A stretch of DNA of 8,772 bases. It comes from Planctomycetaceae bacterium. GTDB lineage: Bacteria > Planctomycetota > Planctomycetia > Pirellulales > Thermoguttaceae. Positions 1 through 5,642 of this stretch are shown piece after piece. Position 1 is the first letter of the stretch, and each line of letters begins with the position of its first letter. Made by a program: the position numbers and the translations under genes. Under the pieces are notes generated by a model. It saw only the letters and a list, made by a program, of their open reading frames with translations, did not search any database and was not told where the DNA came from. The stretch covers positions 1-8,772 of the forward strand of contig JAITQV010000651.1 in NCBI GenBank assembly GCA_031288765.1, written 5' to 3'.

Positions 1-130
1 CTCCAAACGTACAACACTGTAATTATAAGTACTTTTAATATCATCATTTACGAATATTTATAATTACAACGTTGTTGTTTTTTAATGCGTAAAAAAACAG
101 ATCTTTTGCACACCCTACCCGTAAGGGGTG
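1..130. repeat. Palindromic AT-rich element, copy E1 (left end outside window)
   Basis: Positions 1-120 match 307-426 at constant offset 306, with about nine mismatches in 120 bases. The copy contains the same internal inverted repeat as copy E2: arms 12-28 and 58-74, 15 of 17 positions pairing, 29-base loop. It ends in TTTTGCACACCCTACCC at 104-120. By symmetry with E2 the element would extend about 44 bases left of the window. I see no coding potential. It looks like a small non-autonomous repeat of the MITE or REP kind, but the family is not one I can name. Confidence 0.75.
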
Positions 131-207
131 TGATGTGCATAACCGGCGGTGAAGCGCAGCGAAACCGCCGGATTATGACCCCAAAAAACATAAGCCCCGC
201 ATGGGGC
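123..207 (-). repeat. GC-rich double-hairpin repeat, copy a
   Basis: Read on the minus strand this matches the two copies at 713-796 and 795-880. It has a hairpin-forming GCCCCGCATGGGGC at 194-207, then a spacer, then a hairpin with 8-bp arms CCGGCGGT (143-150) and ACCGCCGG (164-171), then a conserved tail that reads TTATGCACATCACACC on the minus strand. It begins within a few bases of the end of element E1. It resembles intergenic REP/BIME palindromes. Function unknown. Confidence 0.7.
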
Positions 208-219
208 GAAATAAGCTAG

Positions 220-238
220 CCCGCCGCAACGCGGCGGG
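220..238. repeat. Perfect GC hairpin, 8-bp stem and 3-base loop
   Basis: CCCGCCGC (220-227), AAC, GCGGCGGG (231-238) form a perfect stem. No T-run follows on either strand, so an intrinsic terminator is unlikely. It sits between repeat copy a and element E2 and probably belongs to the repeat cluster. Confidence 0.6.
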
Positions 239-261
239 TTAATGTTCATAAACAACTATCA

Positions 262-436
262 ACGCCCTGAAAGGTAGGGTGTTCAAAAGGGCTATTTTTT
301 ATGGTTCTCCAAACATACAACACTGTAATTATAAGTGCTTTTAATATCATCATTTACAAATATTTATAATTACAACGTTGTTTTTTAAAAATGCGTAAAA
401 AAACAGATATTTTGAACACCCTACCCAACAGGGCGT
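262..436. repeat. Palindromic AT-rich element, copy E2 (complete)
   Basis: The terminal inverted repeats are 27 bases (262-288 and 410-436) with 24 matching positions, including the core GGTAGGGTGTTCAAAA. A second, inner inverted repeat lies at 318-334 and 364-380 (15 of 17 pairing). Both pairs share the same centre (about 349), and the spacers between outer and inner arms are 29 bases on each side and themselves partly pair. The whole 175-base unit is therefore one imperfect palindrome able to form a long hairpin. There is no ORF. A 120-base segment is repeated at 1-120. Likely a MITE-like or REP-like element; no target duplication is evident. Confidence 0.75.
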
Positions 437-482
437 AATCAAAAAAATACAAAGGCATGATTCATGGGGATTGTGCCCTTTC

Positions 483-663
483 AGGTAGGGTGTTCAAAAT
501 TTTAGGGTTCATTTATTTTCAGTGAAAAAAGCTTATAATAGTCATTTTGATAACTTATTTATTATTAAGGACTTGTGGAAATGAATTTCTTTTTTATTAA
601 GGGAGTATTTATACACCTGAAAATAAAAAATCTTAATTTTGAATAGTTTTGAACACCCTACCC
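483..663. repeat. Palindromic AT-rich element, copy E3 (diverged)
   Basis: It starts with AGGTAGGGTGTTCAAAA (483-499) and ends with the inverted counterpart TTTTGAACACCCTACCC (647-663). Inside is an exact 11-bp inverted repeat, TTTATTTTCAG at 512-522 and CTGAAAATAAA at 617-627, nearly concentric with the ends. The middle is AT-rich and differs in sequence from E1 and E2, so this is a related element or subfamily that shares only the ends. An 84-codon minus-strand reading frame crosses it but shows no protein-like features. Confidence 0.6.
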
Positions 664-670
664 GCAGGGA

Positions 671-713
671 CGAGATTATGGTTGTATTGGTTTTGTGTTG
701 GTTGATAATCTCG
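671..713. repeat. Inverted repeat with 9-bp arms
   Basis: CGAGATTAT (671-679) and ATAATCTCG (705-713) are exact inverted arms around a GT-rich loop with TTGG repeats. The unit fills the space between the end of element E3 and the start of GC-rich repeat copy b. There is no T-run, so it is not an obvious terminator. Confidence 0.5.
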
Positions 714-796
714 CCCCGTGCGGGGCTTAGTTTTTGGGGAGGCGTGATCCGGCGGTTGCGCTGCGCTCCACCGCCGGTTATGCACATCACACCCAA
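713..796 (+). repeat. GC-rich double-hairpin repeat, copy b
   Basis: It begins with the hairpin GCCCCGTGCGGGGC (713-726). A TTTTTGGGG spacer and a second hairpin of CCGGCGGT and ACCGCCGG arms (about 749-776) follow, then the tail TTATGCACATCACACC. It is tandem with copy c at a period of about 82 bases and inverted relative to copy a. I see no coding signal. Confidence 0.7.
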
Positions 797-891
797 CCCG
801 TGCGGGGCTTTATGATATGGGGGATTTTGATCCGGCGGTTGCGCTGCGCTTCACCGCCGGTTATGCACATTACACCCCTTGCGGGGTTAAG
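797..891 (+). repeat. GC-rich double-hairpin repeat, copy c plus partial next unit
   Basis: This is the second tandem unit: CCCGTGCGGGGCTT at 797-810, the CCGGCGG hairpin at about 832-860, and the tail ending in ACACCCC at 878. TTGCGGGGTTAAG (879-891) looks like the first bases of a third unit that then breaks off. The stretch after it, 892-1030, holds no gene I can support. It contains only a 12-base direct repeat CGAAAAATTTTG at 908-919 and 971-982. Confidence 0.7.
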
Positions 892-1030
892 ATTTCGGTT
901 GCCGTGACGAAAAATTTTGTGCCCCTACACCATTCTTTATCCGTATGGGAATGTCGGCAATTTTTTCGGGCGAAAAATTTTGCAACCACACACCCTTCCC
1001 TGTCCGCCCTTCACTATCCGCCGCCCGTTC

Positions 1031-1059
1031 TTGACAAATCCCCCCGTTTGTTGTGTAAT
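1031..1059 (+). promoter_or_regulatory. Strong sigma70-type promoter of the toxin-antitoxin operon
   Basis: TTGACA (1031-1036), a 17-base spacer and TGTAAT (1054-1059) match the consensus at 11 of 12 positions with ideal spacing. Transcription would begin near 1066, about 38 bases before the antitoxin start codon. Confidence 0.75.
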
Positions 1060-1078
1060 AGGCGGAATAACCCGTATC

Positions 1079-1088
1079 AACAATTGTT
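1079..1088. promoter_or_regulatory. Candidate autoregulatory operator palindrome
   Basis: AACAATTGTT is a perfect 10-bp palindrome between the predicted transcription start and the ribosome binding site of the antitoxin gene. RelB/DinJ antitoxins bind palindromes at their own promoters, alone or with toxin, so this is a reasonable operator. The assignment is inferred from position and symmetry only. Confidence 0.4.
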
Positions 1089-1103
1089 AAAAAAGGATTC
1101 GGT

Positions 1104-1367
1104 ATGGCAACTATTCGTATCAATGTCGATGAAAATATTAAAAATGCGGCGGATTCGCTCTTCGCCCAACTCGGACTCGATACCCCAACCGCCATCCGAA
1201 TGTTCCTCAACTCCGCTATCGAACATAACGGCTTGCCCTTCAAAACAGAAGACGAAACACCCGGACCGGAATTGCTCAAAACTATCGAAGATATCCGGCT
1301 CAACCAAAATCTCCACGGTCCTTTCAATACCGTCGAAGAAGCAATGGTGTCCCTGTTGGAGGATTAA
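1104..1367 (+). CDS. dinJ: RelB/DinJ-family antitoxin
   Basis: An 87-residue protein opening MATIRINVDENIK, followed by LFAQLGLDTPTAIRMFLNSA and GLPF. This is the ribbon-helix-helix pattern of RelB/DinJ antitoxins: a beta strand with alternating residues for DNA contact, then two helices in roughly the first 50 residues. The acidic C-terminal half (about 50-87, ending SLLED) would wrap the toxin. The start is supported by AAGGA at 1093-1097, six bases before the ATG. The family binds and neutralises the partner ribonuclease and represses the operon. The toxin gene begins two bases after its stop. The symbol is a family-level assignment; RelB would be an equally fair name. Confidence 0.9.
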   Translation: MATIRINVDENIKNAADSLFAQLGLDTPTAIRMFLNSAIEHNGLPFKTEDETPGPELLKTIEDIRLNQNLHGPFNTVEEAMVSLLED

Positions 1368-1369
1368 CG

Positions 1370-1642
1370 ATGTTGAAACTCGTCTATTCGACCCAAATGA
1401 AAAAAAATGTGAAACAACTACAAAAACGCGGTAAAGATTTAGAAAAACTCGCCCATGTTTTACGATTGCTTTGTAAGGAACAAAAATTGCCGTATCAATT
1501 CAAAGATCATCAATTGTTGGGAAAATTAAGCGGTTACCGCGAATGCCATATAGAACCTGATTGGCTATTGGTGTATAAAATCGATTCCGGCAAACTTATT
1601 CTAACCGCAACCGGTACACATTCCGATATCTTCAATAGATAA
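1370..1642 (+). CDS. yafQ: YafQ-type mRNA interferase toxin
   Basis: A 90-residue RelE-superfamily toxin. Known YafQ proteins cut mRNA in the ribosomal A site. The family core GYRECHIEPDWLLVYKI is at about 55-71. Residues aligning with the E. coli YafQ active site are all present: His47, His60, Asp64, Trp65, His84 and Phe88, shifted by three from the E. coli numbering (H50, H63, D67, W68, H87, F91). The N-terminal part is rich in lysine and arginine, as usual for a ribosome-binding toxin. GGAGG at 1357-1361, inside the end of the antitoxin gene, serves as ribosome binding site, and the two-base gap suggests translational coupling. Nothing suggests inactivation. Confidence 0.92.
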   Translation: MLKLVYSTQMKKNVKQLQKRGKDLEKLAHVLRLLCKEQKLPYQFKDHQLLGKLSGYRECHIEPDWLLVYKIDSGKLILTATGTHSDIFNR

Positions 1643-1753
1643 TAACTCTACAACCGGAAGATGTCCGCCAACCTTACGATTAACAACCCCGTAAATTACA
1701 TAAATCTCATAAATCATAGTTCGGACAATTAACTCCGCCTGCAAACTATTCCC

Positions 1754-1783
1754 TATTAACTATAAACTATAAACTATTAACTA
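1754..1783. repeat. AT-rich heptamer repeats across the rph stop codon
   Basis: On the minus strand the heptamer AGTTTAT occurs twice in tandem, followed by the variant AGTTAAT. The rph stop codon TAG falls inside the run. The stretch lies between the convergent toxin and rph genes. No GC stem with a T-run was seen in 1643-1766, so there is no clear terminator for either gene. Confidence 0.5.
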
Positions 1784-2447
1784 ATTCTTTGATTCCTTTT
1801 CGTCCGAGTGCAAGCAGTTGTGCGAGTTCTTCTTCGGTAAAGGCGTATTCTTCGCCGGTGCCTTGAATTTCAATATACCGCCCTCCCCCAGTCATAACAA
1901 TATTCATGTCCACCGTTGCCGCAACATCTTCACTGTATTGCAAATCCAGCATCGCCTCCCCCCCAACTATGCCCGCACTCACCGCCGCCACAGAATCCGT
2001 AACCGGAGATTCCGCCAAATGCAGCGAATCCAACGCCGCCGATAATGCAAGAAAACCGCCCGTAATACTAAGCGTGCGCGTGCCGCCGTCCGCTTGCAAT
2101 ACGTCGCAGTCAATATAAACCGTCCGCGCCCCCAACCTCTCCAAGTTGATGACGGAACGGAGTGAACGACCTATAAGACGTTGAATCTCCGCAGCACGCC
2201 CGTCCGGTTTATCGTTGCGCGGGGTTCGCGGGTTCGTGCTGCCGGGCAACATCCGGTATTCCGCCGTAACCCACCCCCGTGTAGAATCTTTCGGCATCCA
2301 CTTCGGCAATTCCTCCAAAATACTCGCCGTACAAAGCACCGCCGTACCGCCCGCCGAAATCAAAACCGATCCCGCCGCCGTCTTCACCACGCCCCGTTGT
2401 ACCGTAACCGCCCGCAATTCATCATTCTGCCGGTTGTCCGCACGCAT
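1767..2447 (-). CDS. rph: Ribonuclease PH
   Basis: A 226-residue phosphorolytic 3'-5' exoribonuclease that trims tRNA 3' ends and degrades structured RNA, normally as a hexamer in the cytoplasm. E. coli RNase PH is 238 residues, so this is essentially full length. Hallmarks in order are RGWVTAEYRMLPGST, the phosphate-binding segment AEIQRLIGRSLR, DCDVLQADGGTRTLSITG, and the acidic metal-site region LQYSEDVAATVDMN. A longer frame extends 16 codons upstream, but I chose the ATG at 2447 because GGAGG stands just before it (about 2454-2458) and the family begins MR.D.R. It follows the DUF1848 gene on the same strand across a 289-base gap filled with tandem repeats. The C-terminus runs into an AT heptamer repeat. 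Confidence 0.95.
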   Translation of the reverse strand: MRADNRQNDELRAVTVQRGVVKTAAGSVLISAGGTAVLCTASILEELPKWMPKDSTRGWVTAEYRMLPGSTNPRTPRNDKPDGRAAEIQRLIGRSLRSVINLERLGARTVYIDCDVLQADGGTRTLSITGGFLALSAALDSLHLAESPVTDSVAAVSAGIVGGEAMLDLQYSEDVAATVDMNIVMTGGGRYIEIQGTGEEYAFTEEELAQLLALGRKGIKELVNSL

Positions 2448-2477
2448 AATTATTCCTCCAAAAATTGTGAATATTCC

Positions 2478-2511
2478 GGCGGTTGCCAAACCCAAAAATC
2501 CGCCAACCGCC
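2478..2511. repeat. Inverted repeat with 8-bp arms upstream of rph
   Basis: GGCGGTTG (2478-2485) and CAACCGCC (2504-2511) pair exactly around an 18-base loop, just before the first 42-bp tandem repeat and about 30 bases upstream of the rph start. It could fold in the rph leader. No T-run follows on the minus strand. Confidence 0.4.
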
Positions 2512-2679
2512 CGCCAAAATACCTTATCCCTTTACAAAAATCCCCTGCCCTTCCGTCAAAATATCTTGCTCCTTTACAAAAATACCCTACCCTTCTGCCA
2601 AAATATCTTGCCCCTTTACAAAAATCCCCCACCCTTCCGCCAAAATATCTTGTCCCTTTACAAAAATACTCCGCCCCTC
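2512..2679. repeat. Minisatellite: four tandem 42-bp repeats
   Basis: Four units start at 2512, 2554, 2596 and 2638. The landmark TTTACAAAAAT recurs at 2531, 2573, 2615 and 2657, exactly 42 bases apart. Units share CCAAAATATCTTG and a C-rich end and differ by scattered substitutions. Because 42 is divisible by three, several frames stay open and give artificial 14-residue repeat ORFs on both strands, such as YFCKGARYFGGR on the minus strand. The longest minus-strand one (2450-2818) overlaps the DUF1848 coding end and has no start codon of its own beyond it, so I treat the block as non-coding. The whole region 2448-2736 holds no supported gene. Confidence 0.85.
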
Positions 2680-2736
2680 CGTCCGTGTTCGCTCCGCGCC
2701 AACAGTTGTCCCCCTCCCCCAAAAAACTTTCAAATA

Positions 2737-3636
2737 TTATCCGCCGGCATAACAGTAAACACAACCATGACCGCATGTCCCGTAACTGCCAATATCCTTC
2801 GATACAATACAGCCGCAATTTTTCCGCTGCCCTTTATCTTTCGCTGTTCCCGCCAAATACGCGGTTAATACCGGATCGTCCGGCGCTAACCGCCGTAAAA
2901 GTTCGGGATCAATACAACGGCTCGGCATAATACCAAAATTCCTAAAATCAATGTCCTCACAACACGCCGCAATCTGCATTTTCCAGTGTTCGGTCTGCCC
3001 CGCAAGCTGACCGGCAAGCCGGAACTTCTCCGCTAAATCCGGTTCGCGAGGATGTGACGGAATTTTACCAAGACGACGGTAAACCTTAGAATAATTCGTA
3101 ATGTCAACAAAACTAAATATCAACTTTTCCGTGTAACCCGACAGCCGCTCGCCAATAAAACTTATCCGTTCAAAAATCTCAGGAACACCCAAACCGTCCG
3201 CAAATATCACCGGATCAAAACGCCAAATCACACGCTCCTTCCCAATAACACGCGAAAGACGCCGGAACGTCTCAATACGCTGTTCAAGCGGCGGAATACG
3301 GCGTTCAAAATTCTCGGCTTCGTAATTGTTAAGAGTAAAATGAATATAATACGCCAATTTCCGTTGCTCCCATTCGTCAATACGCTGCAGCAACGGCTCC
3401 GCATTCTTCGTCCAAAAAACAACAGCCCGAAGATTCTGAAAACCAACGTATTGCTCTTTCCGGTTAAAGGGATTCCGCCAAACGCAATATCCTTCGTGCA
3501 GCCGCCGGAACAACCAGTCTATCTGAAACGCCGGAATGTCGGTCGCTCGGCTTGCCGAAATGACCGCCGGCGCAATTCCGGCGTAAATTCCGTGAGGAGT
3601 TTGAACCGGAGTCTTCAATTGTGCGGAATTCGCCAT
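2737..3636 (-). CDS. DUF1848 family protein, short C-terminus
   Basis: A 299-residue protein matching the DUF1848 pattern: VISASRATDIPAF near residue 27, then GYCVWRNPFN, VVFWTKN, a central RFDPVIF and SFVDITNYSKVYRRLG. The C-terminal cluster CGCIVSKDIG is followed by CGHGCVYCYA. Cys288, Cys292 and Cys295 form CX3CX2C, the spacing of a radical-SAM cluster motif, with Cys274 and Cys276 nearby. The family has no established reaction that I can state. The protein stops two residues after CYA. From memory, relatives usually continue for roughly 15-25 residues, so the tail may be lost; the tandem repeats begin about 60 bases further on. The start is uncertain: ATG at 3636 or TTG at 3648, neither with a good ribosome binding site. 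Confidence 0.85.
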   Translation of the reverse strand: MANSAQLKTPVQTPHGIYAGIAPAVISASRATDIPAFQIDWLFRRLHEGYCVWRNPFNRKEQYVGFQNLRAVVFWTKNAEPLLQRIDEWEQRKLAYYIHFTLNNYEAENFERRIPPLEQRIETFRRLSRVIGKERVIWRFDPVIFADGLGVPEIFERISFIGERLSGYTEKLIFSFVDITNYSKVYRRLGKIPSHPREPDLAEKFRLAGQLAGQTEHWKMQIAACCEDIDFRNFGIMPSRCIDPELLRRLAPDDPVLTAYLAGTAKDKGQRKNCGCIVSKDIGSYGTCGHGCVYCYAGG

Positions 3637-3687
3637 AACTTTTTGCAACGCTCATAATATTCGGCGGTACAGAACAACCGGACAGGA

Positions 3688-3716
3688 ATTATAATTCAGG
3701 ATCGCTGCAATTTCAA
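3688..3716 (-). promoter_or_regulatory. Sigma70-type promoter of the DUF1848 gene
   Basis: Read on the minus strand, TTGAAA (3716-3711), a 17-base spacer and a perfect TATAAT (3693-3688) match consensus at 11 of 12 positions. Transcription would start near 3681, leaving a leader of about 45 bases before the ATG at 3636. It shows that the DUF1848 gene can be expressed independently of padR upstream. Confidence 0.65.
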
Positions 3717-3733
3717 GATTGTGTTTGGAAACG

Positions 3734-3763
3734 GTTCCGATTTTCACGCGCACAAAACGGAAC
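3734..3763. repeat. Hairpin between padR and the DUF1848 promoter
   Basis: GTTCCG (3734-3739) pairs with CGGAAC (3758-3763). TTTT (3741-3744) pairs with AAAA (3754-3757), with one bulged A and a nine-base loop. It lies 24 bases past the padR stop, where a terminator would be expected, but lacks a following U-tract. It could be a weak terminator or simply structure. Confidence 0.35.
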
Positions 3764-3786
3764 AACACAAATACGGTTATGGTTTA

Positions 3787-4206
3787 TCAAAATTCACGGA
3801 TTAGTCCGTCGATGAGTTCTTTAGCTTTATCCCAATCGACTTTGCTGCTCCAATAGACGCTTTTACCTTCATCGGTAATGGAGTAGTAACGCCGTCTTGC
3901 GCCGGTTTCTTCGTCGCCCCAATAAGACTTAACGAGTCCTGCCTTTTCGAGCCGGCGGAATGCCGAATAAAGTGTTGCTTCTTTGAGTTCGTAGAGATTG
4001 CCGGTCAAACCTTGAATCCGTTTGTTAATTTCATAGCCGTACGTATCGCCTTTCAATAAATTTGCTAAAATAATTGTTTCCGTATGACCGCGGATTAAAT
4101 CCGAAGTCATGAAGGAAAATCCCGGCAGCCCGCGATGTTGTGGCTGGGAAATAGAGTTTTTCTTACGGGTCTGAATCTGATGTTTTTTTGCGGAAGCCTT
4201 TGACAT
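3787..4206 (-). CDS. PadR-family transcriptional regulator
   Basis: A 139-residue winged-helix DNA-binding protein. The PadR core begins at MTSDLIRGHTETIILANLL (residue 33) and continues with GDTYGYEINKRI. The recognition helix region ATLYSAFRRLEKAGLV is at 77-92 and the wing RRRYYSITDEG at 104-114. PadR proteins are dimeric repressors that often respond to small molecules and control efflux, envelope or stress genes. The target here is unknown. The first 32 residues are a lysine-rich extension unusual for the family. The ATG at 4110 would give a typical 107-residue protein, and neither start has a convincing Shine-Dalgarno sequence. The long upstream gap carries inverted repeats that could be operators. 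Confidence 0.88.
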   Translation of the reverse strand: MSKASAKKHQIQTRKKNSISQPQHRGLPGFSFMTSDLIRGHTETIILANLLKGDTYGYEINKRIQGLTGNLYELKEATLYSAFRRLEKAGLVKSYWGDEETGARRRYYSITDEGKSVYWSSKVDWDKAKELIDGLIREF

Positions 4207-4247
4207 AACGGAACACAAATTGACAAAAACGGATATTTGCTTCTTTT

Positions 4248-4328
4248 GACGAAATACTTCATCAGGCGATGTAGTTTACCGCAAAGTTCGGATTTTTATA
4301 AAAACTACCTCGCCAGACGAAATACTTC
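4248..4328. repeat. Palindrome flanked by 13-bp direct repeats
   Basis: GACGAAATACTTC occurs at 4248-4260 and again at 4316-4328. Between the copies is an inverted repeat, GGCGATGTAGTTT (4265-4277) and AAACTACCTCGCC (4302-4314), with one mismatch in 13 and a 24-base loop. It sits in the 321-base gap upstream of padR. The architecture could be a small insertion with a target duplication or a composite regulatory site. Confidence 0.6.
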
Positions 4329-4338
4329 TTCAAGTATT
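4321..4338. promoter_or_regulatory. Candidate operator, inverted repeat AATACTT-N4-AAGTATT
   Basis: Exact 7-bp arms with a four-base spacer overlap the right-hand direct repeat. The half site also occurs within the left copy at 4248-4260, nearer padR. It could bind a dimeric regulator such as the adjacent PadR protein, but only position and symmetry support this. In the remainder of the gap, 4339-4527, I see no gene or RNA. Confidence 0.25.
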
Positions 4339-4527
4339 GTAAAACGGAACAGACCGGAAATAAAGCGGTACTCCGAATCATTTTATAGAATAACCCAAAC
4401 TTAGTAAGTATCTTCTGTCATCTCTGCCCTTCTCTTCCCTAGTACCGTCCGCTACACCAAAGAATCAAAAACTTAGGCAATCTTTACGGCGAAAAATTAT
4501 CACGTTATGCAGATTTATGTGATTGGG

Positions 4528-5529
4528 TTACTGCGGAGATTTTTGAAATCCGCTTAAAAATTCACATAGAATACCAAAACCAAATCCGAAATGGATTGAC
4601 ACAAAAACTACCGGTAAAAAAAACAAAATTGCAAAACGGCGATTCAAAACAGTAATCCGAACAGATTCAGCCAGAACAGCAAAAACATAAAAACCAAGAA
4701 CAAAAATATAAACACTAAACAATACCGGATGCACCCAACAAAATAACAACCCCAGAATTACCCCAAAAACAAAAAAACCAAGCCCAAAACTCTTTAATGA
4801 AAAAGTTTCACGATGTTTCCGAAATAATTTCACCCTGCCGCGCCCGTAACGGTTCATCTGAAAGATAAGACCGGTAAGCGTTTTTCGCGGAACATAATGA
4901 ACCGCAATCGCCGGATCAAAATAACACCGGAGTTTTGCTTTGTCAATACGATGATTCATTTCAACATCCTCACACGCATCAAATGTCTCATCAAACTTAC
5001 CGACCTTTTCAAAAACTTCTCTGCGGTACGCAACCGCAACACTGATTGCCGGAGAAAATTGCGCCTGACCGGAATAAATAAAGGAATCAGGATGATGCCC
5101 CAACGGGCTACGCCGCGCAGAAGCAATTGCCCATTGAAGCGTTGAGGCGCCGGACATTTCAAGCGGCTGCGGACGCCCAAGACAATCGGCTTGAGATTGT
5201 TCAAATGCGGCATCAATATTTTTCAACATTTTACGGTTTTCAATAAGACAATGCCCGTCAATAATAAGAACAATATCTCCTTGAGCTTGTTCAATTCCAA
5301 TGTTTCGGGCAACACTCGAAAGCCGTTTCGGATTTTCCAACAGCCGGATATTGGCATATTGTTCCGTATATTTTCGCACAATTTCCTGAGTATTGTCTGT
5401 GGAACAGCCGTCCACAACAAGAATCTCAAACCGCTCCGTACAATAATCTTGTTCCAGCAAACGGTCAAGCACTCCCGCAATATATGGCGATTCATTGCGA
5501 ACCGGAATAATAATACTTAACGACAGCAT
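4528..5529 (-). CDS. Family 2 glycosyltransferase, ExoA-like, membrane-anchored
   Basis: A 333-residue glycosyltransferase with a GT-A fold. IIPVRNE (7-13) and VVDGCSTDNT (38-47) form the nucleotide-sugar site. SSVARNIGIE is at 71-80, and IIDGH (89-93) stands in the metal-binding DXD position, as in ExoA of succinoglycan synthesis. CEDVEMNHRI (186-195) has the catalytic acidic pair, and QMNRYGRGR (224-232) is the acceptor-side motif. The last third has about three hydrophobic segments (about 249-267, 270-290, 300-322), so the enzyme is membrane-bound and probably adds a sugar to a lipid-linked or envelope polysaccharide. Sugar and acceptor cannot be read from sequence. It starts with ATG but has no Shine-Dalgarno sequence. 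No other polysaccharide genes lie nearby. The 113-base gap to larE suggests separate or weakly linked transcription. Confidence 0.9.
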   Translation of the reverse strand: MLSLSIIIPVRNESPYIAGVLDRLLEQDYCTERFEILVVDGCSTDNTQEIVRKYTEQYANIRLLENPKRLSSVARNIGIEQAQGDIVLIIDGHCLIENRKMLKNIDAAFEQSQADCLGRPQPLEMSGASTLQWAIASARRSPLGHHPDSFIYSGQAQFSPAISVAVAYRREVFEKVGKFDETFDACEDVEMNHRIDKAKLRCYFDPAIAVHYVPRKTLTGLIFQMNRYGRGRVKLFRKHRETFSLKSFGLGFFVFGVILGLLFCWVHPVLFSVYIFVLGFYVFAVLAESVRITVLNRRFAILFFLPVVFVSIHFGFGFGILCEFLSGFQKSPQ

Positions 5530-5642
5530 AAATTATTGTAATCTTTTGTTTTTCCTTTTAAAAGACGGCTAACGCAAAAACTATTACATTTTTATTTGTA
5601 AATTTTACTGTTCGCCCGAAAACAATAAACAACCGGCAGTTT

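Noticed and set aside
220..238. Intrinsic terminator at the perfect GC hairpin
   Set aside because: There is no T-run on either side, and no gene ends nearby.
104..663. Possible CRISPR array from the recurring 17-base motif
   Set aside because: The copies alternate in orientation and spacing varies from about 56 to 151 bases, unlike uniform direct repeats and spacers; no cas gene is present.
542..796. 84-codon minus-strand ORF opening MGVMCITGG
   Set aside because: It is made of GC-rich repeat copy b and element E3; the composition and lack of a ribosome binding site indicate an artefact of the repeats.
2450..2818. 122-codon minus-strand ORF with 14-residue repeats ending two bases before rph
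   Set aside because: It exists because the 42-bp repeat length is divisible by three. Its only ATG codons lie inside the DUF1848 coding region, and opposite-strand frames are equally open.
2181..2930. Long plus-strand ORFs across rph and the repeat block
   Set aside because: They are antisense to rph and DUF1848, have low-complexity Arg/Pro/Lys translations and no family resemblance.
4219..4527. Small RNA or riboswitch in the gap upstream of padR
   Set aside because: Apart from the inverted and direct repeats listed, no known fold, terminator or promoter pattern could be made out.
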